Shown: positions 1 through 7,836 of the stretch, piece by piece
How positions within the stretch are numbered: the first letter of the stretch is position 1
Layout: the number at the start of each line of letters is the position of its first letter
Source: an uncultured Phascolarctobacterium sp.
Lineage (GTDB): Bacteria; Bacillota; Negativicutes; Acidaminococcales; Acidaminococcaceae
NCBI GenBank assembly: GCA_949288065.1
Contig: CASEIL010000003.1
Span: 82,241 to 146,240 of the forward strand
Direction of reading: 5' to 3'
Length of the DNA: 64,000 nucleotides
Position numbers and translations under genes: made by a program
Notes under the pieces: model-generated
The model's input: the letters and a program-made list of their open reading frames with translations, nothing else
Databases searched by the model: none
Told to the model about the DNA's origin: nothing

Positions 1-882
1 TCCGGCCATGCCTGCGGCGTATGCCCGCACGTCTTTAATAAACTCCTCCACCGCCGGCGTCAGCCGCTGGCTCTTTTTCCACGCCAGCACGGTGCCGGTT
101 TTCAGCGGCGGCGCAAACGGCACAAAGCGCAAATCGTCAAAAATACGGCTTTCAATGTCAAAGCTCAGCGCCGCACCAACCCCGCTGCGCACCATAATGG
201 CGGCGTTTAAAATCAGCGTGTAAACGGCGGCAATTTCCATTTTGTCGTAATAGCTGCCAAACCAGTTCACCAGCTCGTTCTGCACCTGCTCGCGCTTAAC
301 GGTTAATAGCGGCACGCCCACCAAATCCTGCGGGCGCACGGCAGCCTTAGCCGCCAGCGGCGAATCCTCCCGCACCAGCACGCCCCACTCCTCACGCTTC
401 GGCATACGGATAAATTCGTATTTGGCAATGTCCACCGGCTCGGTTAACAGCCCCATATCCAACAGCCCGTTTTCAATGCGGTCTTTAATGTCATCCGCAA
501 TGGCGGTATAAACATTAAACCGCACCAGCGGATATTTTTTACGGAACGCCGCCATAACCTCCGCCAGCACCGACATATTCTGCGTTTCGCCGCAGCCGAC
601 GGCAATTTCGCCCATCAGGCTGCCCTCGCGGCGCGATACCTCACGCTCGGTGCGCTCGGCAAGCTCGGTTATTTCCTGCGCGCGGCGCTTTAAAAGCAGG
701 CCCTCGTCCGTTAAGCTGATGCGGTGGCTGGTGCGGTAAAACAGTTTTACGCCCAGCTCTTCTTCCAGCTGCATCAGCTGACGGCTTAATGTTGGCTGCG
801 TAACGTGCAGCAAATTGGCGGCCCGCGTAATGTTTTCCTCGCGTGCTACCATTAAAAAGTATTTTAAAATGCGTAATTCCAC
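1..882 (-). CDS. LysR-family transcriptional regulator (C-terminus cut by window edge)
   Basis: The reading frame is open from a GTG at 882 to the window edge. The first 60 residues form the usual LysR winged helix-turn-helix: it starts VELRILKYFLMVA, continues with an ITRAANLLHVTQPTLSRQ recognition segment, then a wing ending RISLTDEG. The rest matches the length of a periplasmic-binding-like effector domain. The residues at the edge (VEEFIKDVRAYA) resemble the last helix of LysR proteins, so little is missing. The GTG is preceded by AGGTGGGGCAG, a usable ribosome binding site. LysR proteins bind a small-molecule co-inducer and control divergent or nearby genes. Its target is not visible; the gene upstream of it lies in the convergent-free direction and belongs to a different operon. 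Confidence 0.88.
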   Translation of the reverse strand, partial: MELRILKYFLMVAREENITRAANLLHVTQPTLSRQLMQLEEELGVKLFYRTSHRISLTDEGLLLKRRAQEITELAERTEREVSRREGSLMGEIAVGCGETQNMSVLAEVMAAFRKKYPLVRFNVYTAIADDIKDRIENGLLDMGLLTEPVDIAKYEFIRMPKREEWGVLVREDSPLAAKAAVRPQDLVGVPLLTVKREQVQNELVNWFGSYYDKMEIAAVYTLILNAAIMVRSGVGAALSFDIESRIFDDLRFVPFAPPLKTGTVLAWKKSQRLTPAVEEFIKDVRAYAAGMAG

Positions 883-969
883 CTGCCCCACCTGCCTTTG
901 CCATACTTATACTTTTATTGTAAATAAATCCGCGCCCGCGCGCAAGGCTAAAACTACTCCAACGTAAAT

Positions 970-1006
970 AAAAAATCAGCCTCAAGGCCAAAGCCCCGGG
1001 GCTGAT
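970..1006 (-). terminator. Rho-independent terminator of the ECF operon
   Basis: Read on the minus strand, ATCAGCC and GGCTGAT arms enclose a GC-rich loop and are followed by six T. It lies just after the ecfT stop. Confidence 0.8.
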
Positions 1007-1012
1007 AAATTT

Positions 1013-1693
1013 TTACATTAACGCCGGTACATATTCCTGCCAGAAGGGGTAACTGCTAAGCACAACCACTGCCAGCAAAACTACATAATCCGCCAGAGCA
1101 AGCTTTTGCTGCGGCATGTTTTTGTAGGTGTTAGCGCCGAAGCCTTTCAGCTCCATGCTCAGCGCCAGCGTTTCGCTTTTGGCTACCGCGCGCATAACCA
1201 GCGGACGGATAACCACAACGTAGGACATAAGCCTTTTTATCGCATTGCCGCGGTTGGAATAGCCACGGCAGCTTTGCGCATCAAGCGTAATCGTGCTGTC
1301 CGCCAAAAAGTTCGGCACAAAGCGCAGCGCCGTTGTCAGCATAAAGGCATATTCGCACGGCAGGTGGAATTTTGTTACCAAAGCCTGCGCAATGTCCTGT
1401 ATGCGCGTCGCTGCCAGCATGCACAAAAACGCCATCGTCATCACCAGCATGCGCAGGCCTCCCACCAGTGCAATTTCCAGCGGAGAACCAAAGAGCAGCT
1501 GCAATAAAACCATCATGCCCGTAAACACCGCCAGCCCGCCGATAGCCGCCATCGTCATACGGTCGTGCTTAATGGAAAGGAGCAGCGCCAGCTCCAGCAC
1601 CAAAATGGTGGCCACAGCCATTACCGGCAAAATAAACACCCACGCCGTTACGGCAATGGTTACAATTATCTGTGTAAAAGCCGAAATCCTCAT
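1013..1693 (-). CDS. ecfT: ECF transporter transmembrane (T) component
   Basis: This is the 226-residue energy-coupling-factor membrane scaffold that links the two ATPases to a substrate-capturing S component in the cytoplasmic membrane. Hydrophobic segments occur at roughly residues 8-35, 45-70, 75-95, 105-125 and 200-220. The long amphipathic coupling region holds the expected A-R-G-type motifs, seen as SCRGYSNRGN near residue 140 and SMELKGFGAN near 180. The length is at the short end for EcfT/CbiQ proteins. Its ATG overlaps the stop of the upstream ATPase gene by 4 bp (ATGA), so it is translationally coupled and last in the operon. Substrate is not determined by this subunit. Confidence 0.88.
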   Translation of the reverse strand: MRISAFTQIIVTIAVTAWVFILPVMAVATILVLELALLLSIKHDRMTMAAIGGLAVFTGMMVLLQLLFGSPLEIALVGGLRMLVMTMAFLCMLAATRIQDIAQALVTKFHLPCEYAFMLTTALRFVPNFLADSTITLDAQSCRGYSNRGNAIKRLMSYVVVIRPLVMRAVAKSETLALSMELKGFGANTYKNMPQQKLALADYVVLLAVVVLSSYPFWQEYVPALM

Positions 1694-2499
1694 TCCTGCT
1701 GCGCCCCTTTCAGTGTAATTTTATTGCAAAAATCCTCCGGGCTCAGCGCCGTAAAGCCCAGCGCGTTGCCCAGCGCCGACGCCGTCGGGTAACGCAGCCC
1801 CCAGCGCTCCACGTTCAGGCTGCCGTCAAACAATTTGGCAGGCGTGCCGTCAAACACCAAATTGCCGTTGTGCAGCACAATGCAGCGTTTGGCATAGCGG
1901 CGCACCGTGTCCATATCGTGCGAGATTAAAACTACCGTAATGCCGTTTTCCTCGTTCAGCGCCTTCAAATAACTCATCATGCGCTCTTTTTCCACCGCGT
2001 CCTGTCCGTTAGTTATCTCGTCCAAAATCAGCGTGCGCGGGTTCAGCGCCAGCGCCGCCGCCACGCCCAAACGGCGCTTCTGCCCAAACGATAGCAAACG
2101 CGGGTAAGCGCCTGCCAGTTCCGTCAGCCCCGTGGCTGCCAGCGCCTGCTCAACCTGCTCTTTAATTTTAGCCTCGCTCAGCTTTTTGGCGCGCGGCCCA
2201 TAAGCCACCTCGTCAAAAACCGTGTCCTCCAAAATCTGCAAATCCGGGTTTTGGAACACATAGCCAATCTTATCCGCCAAATCGGCAGGCTCCAGCTTTT
2301 CAATGTCCGTGCCGTCCACCAGCACCTTGCCGCTGCGCGGGTGAATCAGCGCCATAAACAGGCGGCTCAGCGTTGTTTTGCCGCTGCCGTTGTGACCCAA
2401 AAGCGCCACAAACTCGCCGCTTTCAATCGTCACATCAATATCGTTCAGCACCGGCTGCCCGCGCAAATACGCAAAGTTAACCTCTTTTGCCTCCAGCAT
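1690..2499 (-). CDS. ECF transporter ATP-binding protein (first of a pair)
   Basis: A 269-residue ABC ATPase of the EcfA type. Walker A is GHNGSGKT at residues 35-42, and the Q-loop is FQNPDLQI. The signature is degenerate, LSFGQ rather than LSGGQ. Walker B is LILDEIT, followed by an ISHD switch histidine. EcfA proteins work as a heterodimer, with the other half encoded immediately upstream. Start and stop overlap neighbours by 1-4 bp. The degenerate signature is on the EcfA1-like half; whether it weakens ATP hydrolysis at one site cannot be judged from sequence. Confidence 0.9.
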   Translation of the reverse strand: MLEAKEVNFAYLRGQPVLNDIDVTIESGEFVALLGHNGSGKTTLSRLFMALIHPRSGKVLVDGTDIEKLEPADLADKIGYVFQNPDLQILEDTVFDEVAYGPRAKKLSEAKIKEQVEQALAATGLTELAGAYPRLLSFGQKRRLGVAAALALNPRTLILDEITNGQDAVEKERMMSYLKALNEENGITVVLISHDMDTVRRYAKRCIVLHNGNLVFDGTPAKLFDGSLNVERWGLRYPTASALGNALGFTALSPEDFCNKITLKGAQQE

Positions 2500-3359
2500 T
2501 ACGCCTCACCCCCTGTAAAACCCTTCGCCTGTAATTCTGCCGCCGCCTCTTTTTCGGTGCGCCATGCGCCCAGGCGGATGTTAAACTTCTCCTCAAGCCC
2601 CAGCTTGATGCGCCACAACGCAGGCACAAACTGGCGCAGAATCTCGTCCTTATACATTACCTCGGCCGCTTTTTCAAACTTATCCGCCGTTACAAGGCGT
2701 CCTTTTTTTAGGACAATTAAATCCGTCATATACGGCAGCAAATAGTCGATGCGGTGTTCAACCACCACTATCGTCGTTCCGTATTCCTTATGTATTTTGT
2801 AAAGCAGCTCGTACAGCGAATTAGCGCCGTCCGGGTCCATCGCTGAAACAGGCTCATCCAACACAATAATTTCCGGGTGTACGGCCAGCACCGAGGCCAG
2901 CAGCAAACGCTGGCGCTGCCCGCCGCTAAGCTCGTCCAGCTGGTAGCTTTCGCGCCCCGGCAAACCTACATCCTCCAGCGCCTTACGCGTGCGCTCTGCA
3001 ACTTCCTCCGGCTTAAAGCCGTGGTTTAAAAGGCTAAAGGCAACCTCCTCGCCCGCGGTGAGCGAAACAAGCTGGCTTTCGTAATCCTCCAGCATCAACC
3101 CCAGGCGCATGGCAATGTCCGATACTTTTTTGCCATTGGTGCTTTCGCCCAGCACAACCACGTCGCCGCTGTACGCGCCGCCCATGTAAAACGGCACAAT
3201 GCCTGCCATCGCCTTGCACAGCGTTGTTTTGCCGCTGCCGCTGGGGCCTGCAATAACGGTAAAACTGCCCTTTTCAATTTTAAAATCAATATCATGCAGC
3301 ACAAGCTCTTTCTTTTTATAAGCAAAATAAAAGTTTTTTAACTCTACCACGGTCTCCAT
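2499..3359 (-). CDS. ECF transporter ATP-binding protein (second of a pair)
   Basis: A 286-residue ABC ATPase with a canonical Walker A (GPSGSGKT near residue 38), a Q-loop region (LEDYESQLV), a perfect LSGGQRQR signature and Walker B IIVLDEP. The switch histidine is in VVVEHR. The C-terminal 60 residues are an EcfA-type extension. It pairs with the ATPase encoded directly downstream; the two genes overlap by one base. Overlap with the S-component gene is also an ATGA arrangement, so the four genes form one translation-coupled operon. Confidence 0.9.
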   Translation of the reverse strand: METVVELKNFYFAYKKKELVLHDIDFKIEKGSFTVIAGPSGSGKTTLCKAMAGIVPFYMGGAYSGDVVVLGESTNGKKVSDIAMRLGLMLEDYESQLVSLTAGEEVAFSLLNHGFKPEEVAERTRKALEDVGLPGRESYQLDELSGGQRQRLLLASVLAVHPEIIVLDEPVSAMDPDGANSLYELLYKIHKEYGTTIVVVEHRIDYLLPYMTDLIVLKKGRLVTADKFEKAAEVMYKDEILRQFVPALWRIKLGLEEKFNIRLGAWRTEKEAAAELQAKGFTGGEA

Positions 3360-3937
3360 CAGTTATCTTCCTCCTGCACAAAAAACAGCCTGCGCACCGG
3401 CCCGTACAGCAAAAACGTAATGCTGCCGTTTAACACGCCGATAACCGCCACCACCGGCAGCATGGCATACATCCACACGCTTAAGGGCAGCCCCATCACA
3501 ATCTTTAAAATAAAAGTAAACACGCCGCCGCTCATCAGCGTCGCCGCAAGGCCCGTAATAAAGGGGCGCAGCTTCCAGTTTTCCAGCTTCACGGCAAGCA
3601 TGGCCTTAACCAGAAGGCAGCACACAATCGCACCGCACACTTCGCTGGCAAGGTTGCCTAAGGGAAAGGCCGATTTGGACGACGGCACCAGCGTCAGGCC
3701 CGATATAAAGCCAATGCCCAGCGCCTGCGGCAGCGAAGGGTTGGTTAAATTAATAACGATGGAATACATTGCAATCGTCCAGTTCGGCGTAACTCCGCCC
3801 ACGTTAGGGCTAACTGTATGTAAAATTATGCCAATCGCCAAAAGCATCGCCGTAATGGCCACCCAGCGGTAGCCCTCCTGCGTCGGCTTAACCACTGTAA
3901 GCGTAACTATTTTTTTGCCGTTCTTCAAATCCTCCAT
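3359..3937 (-). CDS. ECF S component, TrpP-like (probable tryptophan uptake)
   Basis: A 192-residue very hydrophobic protein with about six membrane spans, encoded first in an ECF operon, hence the substrate-binding S component. The N-terminal half carries an ILHTVSP...GGVTPNW pattern like the TrpP family of predicted tryptophan transporters. Independent support comes from the leader, a T-box whose predicted specifier codon is UGG. I place the start at 3937 because AAGGAGTGA lies 5-6 nt upstream. A longer open frame to 4018 would begin inside the T-box antiterminator and is rejected. Tryptophan as substrate is inference from family resemblance plus T-box; direct binding-site residues were not checked. 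Confidence 0.8.
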   Translation of the reverse strand: MEDLKNGKKIVTLTVVKPTQEGYRWVAITAMLLAIGIILHTVSPNVGGVTPNWTIAMYSIVINLTNPSLPQALGIGFISGLTLVPSSKSAFPLGNLASEVCGAIVCCLLVKAMLAVKLENWKLRPFITGLAATLMSGGVFTFILKIVMGLPLSVWMYAMLPVVAVIGVLNGSITFLLYGPVRRLFFVQEEDN

Positions 3938-3961
3938 GCCAATCACTCCTTGCAAGTAAAT

Positions 3962-4235
3962 AAAAAAGCCTTCCATCCCCTTGTAGGGACGAAAGGCTGT
4001 AAACCTTCGCGGTGCCACCCTGCTTGACTTGTAAAGTCCAACTTTTAGATACGGGCCTTAGCCGATATCCGCTTTTTGGGTAACGGGCAAAGCACTCCCG
4101 GCACTGCTACCCCTCGCGGCTCGCAGCGCGCCTCCGGGGCCCATTCGTTTTAATGCACACCGCCGGGCTTGCACCGCCCCCGGCTCGCTATCGGCTGCGT
4201 TTTAAAAGTACTCTTCCCCATCACAGGCTAAATTT
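3962..4235 (-). promoter_or_regulatory. T-box riboswitch, predicted tRNA-Trp specificity (UGG)
   Basis: The minus strand carries the T-box core GGGTGGCACCGCG at 4020-4008. It is followed by a terminator hairpin (AAGCCTTTCGTCC pairing with GGATGGAAGGCTT, 3998-3965) and six T. About 120 nt upstream is a long stem I. Its specifier side reads GAA-TGG-GCC-CCGGAG, which places TGG (4143-4141) in the specifier position, read by tRNA-Trp. Uncharged tRNA-Trp would pair with the T-box bulge and prevent termination, raising transporter expression during tryptophan shortage. The identity of the specifier is by alignment to the second T-box in this window (TCC-GCT-CCGGAG), so it is well supported but not structurally folded. 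Confidence 0.9.
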
Positions 4236-4314
4236 TTGTAATTACTAAAAGTGTACCATTAGCACGGGGAGTTGTCAATAAAAACCGTATGTGTAATTCT
4301 TAATCGACTTTTTA

Positions 4315-4596
4315 TCACTCAATTTCTACCTCGCTGTCGTCAGGATTTACTTTATCAATACCAAATTTTTTCATTACTTCTTCTTCGCTGTATAGCTTTT
4401 GGTAAATTGTTTCACGTTTTAAAATTTCTTTATATAATTTCATTTCTTCGTTGTCATCTGCTTTTAAATCTTCCATTAAATCTTTTACACTTTTAAATTT
4501 ACGGCTGAGATTCTTTTCTTCCTCAATATTTTTAATTGTTTGCAAAGTTTCATCATTAAATTTTCTGTTTTTATCTTTCATTAAAACACTATTCAT
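4315..4596 (-). CDS. RelB/DinJ-like antitoxin, apparently orphan
   Basis: A 93-residue acidic protein. Residues 12-48 (FNDETLQTIKNIEEE...FKSVKDLMEDLKADD) resemble the C-terminal half of RelB/DinJ antitoxins, where a Ser-Val-x-x-hydrophobic segment precedes an acidic tail. A further 40-residue charged, probably helical extension follows. The start at 4596 has AAAGGTAGGTG upstream. Its base composition is AT-richer than its neighbours. No toxin gene of RelE/YafQ type is adjacent on either strand, so it is either an orphan antitoxin or a remnant. Family assignment is by pattern only and could be wrong. Confidence 0.5.
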   Translation of the reverse strand: MNSVLMKDKNRKFNDETLQTIKNIEEEKNLSRKFKSVKDLMEDLKADDNEEMKLYKEILKRETIYQKLYSEEEVMKKFGIDKVNPDDSEVEIE

Positions 4597-4640
4597 AAAT
4601 TTACACCTACCTTTACTTATATTTTAAAACAAATTAGTCA

Positions 4641-4675
4641 AAAACGCACCCAACTTCAAAAGCTGAGTGCGTTAG
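4641..4675 (-). terminator. Terminator after nrdG
   Basis: Minus-strand arms AACGCAC / GTGCGTT are followed by five T, 14 nt beyond the nrdG stop. Confidence 0.7.
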
Positions 4676-4688
4676 TTTTATTTCAATA

Positions 4689-5237
4689 TTATTTCCCTGG
4701 CTCAAATAAGCCTTCGTTGTCGTCCCACAGGATGATTTTATCTTCTTTTAAGGTGTCCTGCAGGCGGATTACGCGCTGGTTGCTGCTGCCGCGGAAGCGC
4801 AGGTTCGGGTCCTTTTTGGCTTCCACAAATTCGCCGTCTACCAAAATGTCGATGCAGTCCAGTAAGCCCTTCGTCGTTTCATAATCGCACAGGCGCCCGG
4901 TTAACAAATCCTTTTCAAGGTCGTAGCCGGTATAGCACCACACGGTTTTATCGGGGTACATCGCGCGCAAGCGCTGCATAAAGGGCAGCAGCGCTTTTTG
5001 GTTGGCAGGCTCAAAGGGTTCGCCGCCCAAAAGGCTAAAACCTTTAATATAGGCAGGCTTTAGGGCGTTTAAAATTTCTTCCTCCGCCGCTGCGTCAAAC
5101 GGCTGGCCAAAGTCAAAATCCCACGCCTCATGGTTAAAGCAGCCCTTACAGTAGTGCGTGCAGCCGCTTACAAACAGCGATACGCGCACGCCCGGGCCGT
5201 TAGCCACGTCAAATTTTTTTATTGCCGCGTAGTTCAT
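4689..5237 (-). CDS. nrdG: Anaerobic ribonucleotide reductase activating protein
   Basis: NrdG is the radical-SAM enzyme that installs the glycyl radical on NrdD. The 182-residue protein has the CxxxCxxC iron-sulfur motif at Cys26, Cys30 and Cys33, and a GGEP SAM-binding motif near residue 100. Length is normal for the class. It lies 12 nt downstream of nrdD on the same strand and ends at its own terminator, so the two are co-transcribed. Expression should follow the NrdR boxes ahead of nrdD. Confidence 0.95.
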   Translation of the reverse strand: MNYAAIKKFDVANGPGVRVSLFVSGCTHYCKGCFNHEAWDFDFGQPFDAAAEEEILNALKPAYIKGFSLLGGEPFEPANQKALLPFMQRLRAMYPDKTVWCYTGYDLEKDLLTGRLCDYETTKGLLDCIDILVDGEFVEAKKDPNLRFRGSSNQRVIRLQDTLKEDKIILWDDNEGLFEPGK

Positions 5238-5249
5238 GGCTTGCCTCCG

Positions 5250-7376
5250 TTACAGGTGCAGCACGCGGGCTTTAATTTCTTTGGTTTTGCCCACGTTCCA
5301 GAAGTTTTCGCCCAAATAACCGCAGGTGCGGCGGGTTACGTTCATCAGGTTATGGTCTTTGTTGCCGCAGTTGGGGCATTCCCATTCCAAATCGTCGTTG
5401 ATGATAATTTCGCCGTCGAAGCCGCATACATGGCAGTAATCGCTCTTAGTGTTGAACTCGGCGTACTGAATGTTGTCGTAAATAAAGCGCACCACGTCCT
5501 CCAGCGCTTCGGTGTTGTGGCGCATATTCGGAATTTCTACATAGCTGATAGCACCGCCGCTGGAGATTTTCTGGAACTGGCTTTCAAAGGCAAATTTGCT
5601 GAAAGCGTCGATGTTTTCACGCACGTCGACGTGGTAGGAGTTTGTGTAGTAGCCCTTATCGGTAACGTCCTCAATCGTGCCGAAGCGTTCCTTATCAATG
5701 CGGGCAAAACGGTAGCACAGGCTTTCGGCAGGCGTGCCGTACAGCGCAAAGCCGATGCCGGTCTGCTGTTTCCATTTATCGCATTTAGCGCGCAGGTAAC
5801 GCATTACGCGCAGCGCAAACTCTTCGCCCACGGGGGTGGTATGGCTTACGCCCTTCATCAGCTTGGTCATTTCGTATACGCCAATGTAGCCCAGCGAAAT
5901 GCTGCTGTAACCGCCAACAAGGTATTTATCAATCGTTTCGCCTTTTTTAAGGCGGGCAATAGCGCCGTACTGCCAGTGCACGGGGCTTACGTCGCTCTTA
6001 ACACCCATCAGCGCGTTGTGGCGACACATCAAAGCCTTGTAGCACAAATCCAGGCGTTCATCCAAAAGTTTCCAGAACTTCTGCTCGTCGCCTTTGGCGA
6101 TAATAGCCACCTGCGGCAGGTTGATGGAAACGACGCCCTGATTAAAGCGGCCTTCAAATTTATATTTGCCGTTTTCGTCCTTCCACGGAGCAAGGAAGCT
6201 GCGGCAGCCCATCGGTGAGAACACATTGCCTTCGTAGTTCTCGCGCATTTTCTTGGCAGAGATGTAATCCGGATACAGGCGTTTGGCACTGCATTTAACT
6301 GCCAGCTTGGTAATATAATCGTACTTACCGCCTTTTAAGCAGTTGTGCTCGTCCAAAACGTAAACCAGTTTTGGGAAGGCCGGCGTTACATAAACGCCCT
6401 TATCATTCTTTATGCCCTGCAAACGCTGGCGCAGAATTTCTTCCACAATCATAGCGTTTTCTTTTAAATATTCGTCATCCTCCTGCAAGTTGAGGAAAAT
6501 GGTTACAAACGGGGATTGGCCGTTCGTGGTCATCAAAGTGTTAATCTGGTACTGAATGGTCTGCACGCCGCTTTGCAGCTCACTCTTTAAACGTGCCTGC
6601 ACCAGACGTTCAACCGTTTCGGCAGGCAGGCTGTCGCCCACTTCATCAAGCACGGCTTTTTTAAATTTATTATAGCTGCGGCGCAGATATTTGCCCAAAT
6701 GGCGGATATCCACCGACTGGCCGCCGTACTGGCTGCTGGCCACGGAAGCGATAATCTGCGTCATAACCGTGCAGGCAACCTGGAAGCTCTTCGGGCTTTC
6801 AATCAGCTTGCCGTTCATAACCGTGCCGTTATCCAGCATATCGCCAATATTAATCAGGCAGCAGTTAAAAATCGGCTGGATGAAATAATCCGCGTCGTGG
6901 AAATGGATTGCGCCCTCGTCGTGCGCTTTGGAAATTTCCTCCGGCAGAATAATGCGGCGGGTTAAATCCTTGGAAACCTCGCCGGCAATCAAATCGCGCT
7001 GAGTGGAAGCCATAACGGCGTTTTTGTTGCTGTTTTCTTCCATAACATCCTTGTTACTGTTGCGGATTAACGAAAGAATGCTTTCATCGGTAGTATTGGC
7101 CTTGCGCACCAGCGCACGGGTGTAGCGGTAAATAATGTAAGCCTTGGCAAGGTCAAACTTGCCCTCCTGCATCAGCTGATGCTCTACCATATCCTGAATA
7201 TCCTCAACAAGGAGGCGCATACGGTTGCGGCCTTCTACATATTGTGCTATGTTTTCAATGCGGTCTTCAGCAATGCGCTCGCTCTCTTCAACCGCGCTAT
7301 TAGCCTTCTGAATGGCGACAACGATTTTGCTGCGGTCAAAATCAACCGTTGTGCCGTCGCGTTTGATTACCTTCAT
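5250..7376 (-). CDS. nrdD: Anaerobic ribonucleoside-triphosphate reductase
   Basis: Class III reductase that makes deoxyribonucleotides without oxygen. The 708-residue protein opens with an ATP-cone allosteric domain (MKVIKRDGTTVDFDRSK, residues 1-95). It ends with a four-cysteine zinc site (CHVC ... CPNC, about 645-672) and the glycyl-radical motif RRTCGYLG with the radical Gly at about residue 686. All hallmark regions are present and the length is usual. It forms an operon with nrdG and is preceded by two NrdR boxes. A 362-residue open frame on the opposite strand of this gene is a codon-bias shadow. Confidence 0.97.
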   Translation of the reverse strand: MKVIKRDGTTVDFDRSKIVVAIQKANSAVEESERIAEDRIENIAQYVEGRNRMRLLVEDIQDMVEHQLMQEGKFDLAKAYIIYRYTRALVRKANTTDESILSLIRNSNKDVMEENSNKNAVMASTQRDLIAGEVSKDLTRRIILPEEISKAHDEGAIHFHDADYFIQPIFNCCLINIGDMLDNGTVMNGKLIESPKSFQVACTVMTQIIASVASSQYGGQSVDIRHLGKYLRRSYNKFKKAVLDEVGDSLPAETVERLVQARLKSELQSGVQTIQYQINTLMTTNGQSPFVTIFLNLQEDDEYLKENAMIVEEILRQRLQGIKNDKGVYVTPAFPKLVYVLDEHNCLKGGKYDYITKLAVKCSAKRLYPDYISAKKMRENYEGNVFSPMGCRSFLAPWKDENGKYKFEGRFNQGVVSINLPQVAIIAKGDEQKFWKLLDERLDLCYKALMCRHNALMGVKSDVSPVHWQYGAIARLKKGETIDKYLVGGYSSISLGYIGVYEMTKLMKGVSHTTPVGEEFALRVMRYLRAKCDKWKQQTGIGFALYGTPAESLCYRFARIDKERFGTIEDVTDKGYYTNSYHVDVRENIDAFSKFAFESQFQKISSGGAISYVEIPNMRHNTEALEDVVRFIYDNIQYAEFNTKSDYCHVCGFDGEIIINDDLEWECPNCGNKDHNLMNVTRRTCGYLGENFWNVGKTKEIKARVLHL

Positions 7377-7485
7377 CTTCAGTCCCTGCCTTCTTTCAAA
7401 ATTTTTTATGTTATGCCAATCAATCTTTGGCGTAATGAGCCTTTACAATAATACCACATTTTTGTTAGTAAGTAAAGGTCAGGCA

Positions 7486-7532
7486 CCACTATATATTGTT
7501 TTTAGTTTGCGGTTATCAACAATATTTTGTAT
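7486..7532. promoter_or_regulatory. Pair of NrdR boxes
   Basis: Two 16-bp near-palindromes, 7486-7501 (CCACTATATATTGTTT) and 7517-7532 (CAACAATATTTTGTAT), fit the NrdR consensus ACACWATATATWGTGT at about 13 and 12 positions. They start exactly 31 bp apart, the three-turn spacing typical of NrdR sites. They lie about 110 bp upstream of nrdD, where the nucleotide-sensing repressor NrdR would act. Confidence 0.75.
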
Positions 7533-7735
7533 TTTACGCTTTTTGTTGCATTTGTTTACGCAAAGGCAAATTTTGTTTTTGTCAACCTTTGGCAGGCCGC
7601 TTATACATTTTAATTTGCGCTTTTTGCTGTGTTTTACTTTGCCTTGCGCCGTTTTTTGGCTTACGCCGATAAATTTTAAAAACTTTTCTCCGCCGCTGTC
7701 TTTATAAACAAAAGTATGTATTTTTTAAACAGGTA
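7533..7735. other. T-rich intergenic stretch, no gene seen
   Basis: This lies between the nrdD control region and the gltS promoter. The plus strand is rich in T and in TTTG/TTTGC runs. I see no credible coding frame, tRNA or riboswitch consensus. Short open frames across it have no ribosome binding site. Confidence 0.5.
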
Positions 7736-7764
7736 TTGTAAAATATACAAAATGCGCCTATAAT
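7736..7764 (+). promoter_or_regulatory. Sigma-A type promoter of gltS
   Basis: TTGTAA (7736-7741), a 17-bp spacer, and a perfect TATAAT (7759-7764), 72 bp before the gltS start. Confidence 0.7.
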
Positions 7765-7836
7765 ATAAAAGTCTGACAAGGTTTTTACAACCACAAAATG
7801 TAGACATCTGTTACTTTACCCGCAGGAGGCTAAAAT

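Noticed and set aside
3938..4018. N-terminal extension of the S-component gene
   Set aside because: The extra 27 residues are encoded by the T-box antiterminator and terminator; a good ribosome site lies directly before the internal ATG.
5130..6218. A 362-residue open frame on the plus strand opposite nrdD
   Set aside because: It lies wholly antisense to a complete, motif-perfect nrdD, has no recognisable domain, and such frames arise from third-position GC bias.
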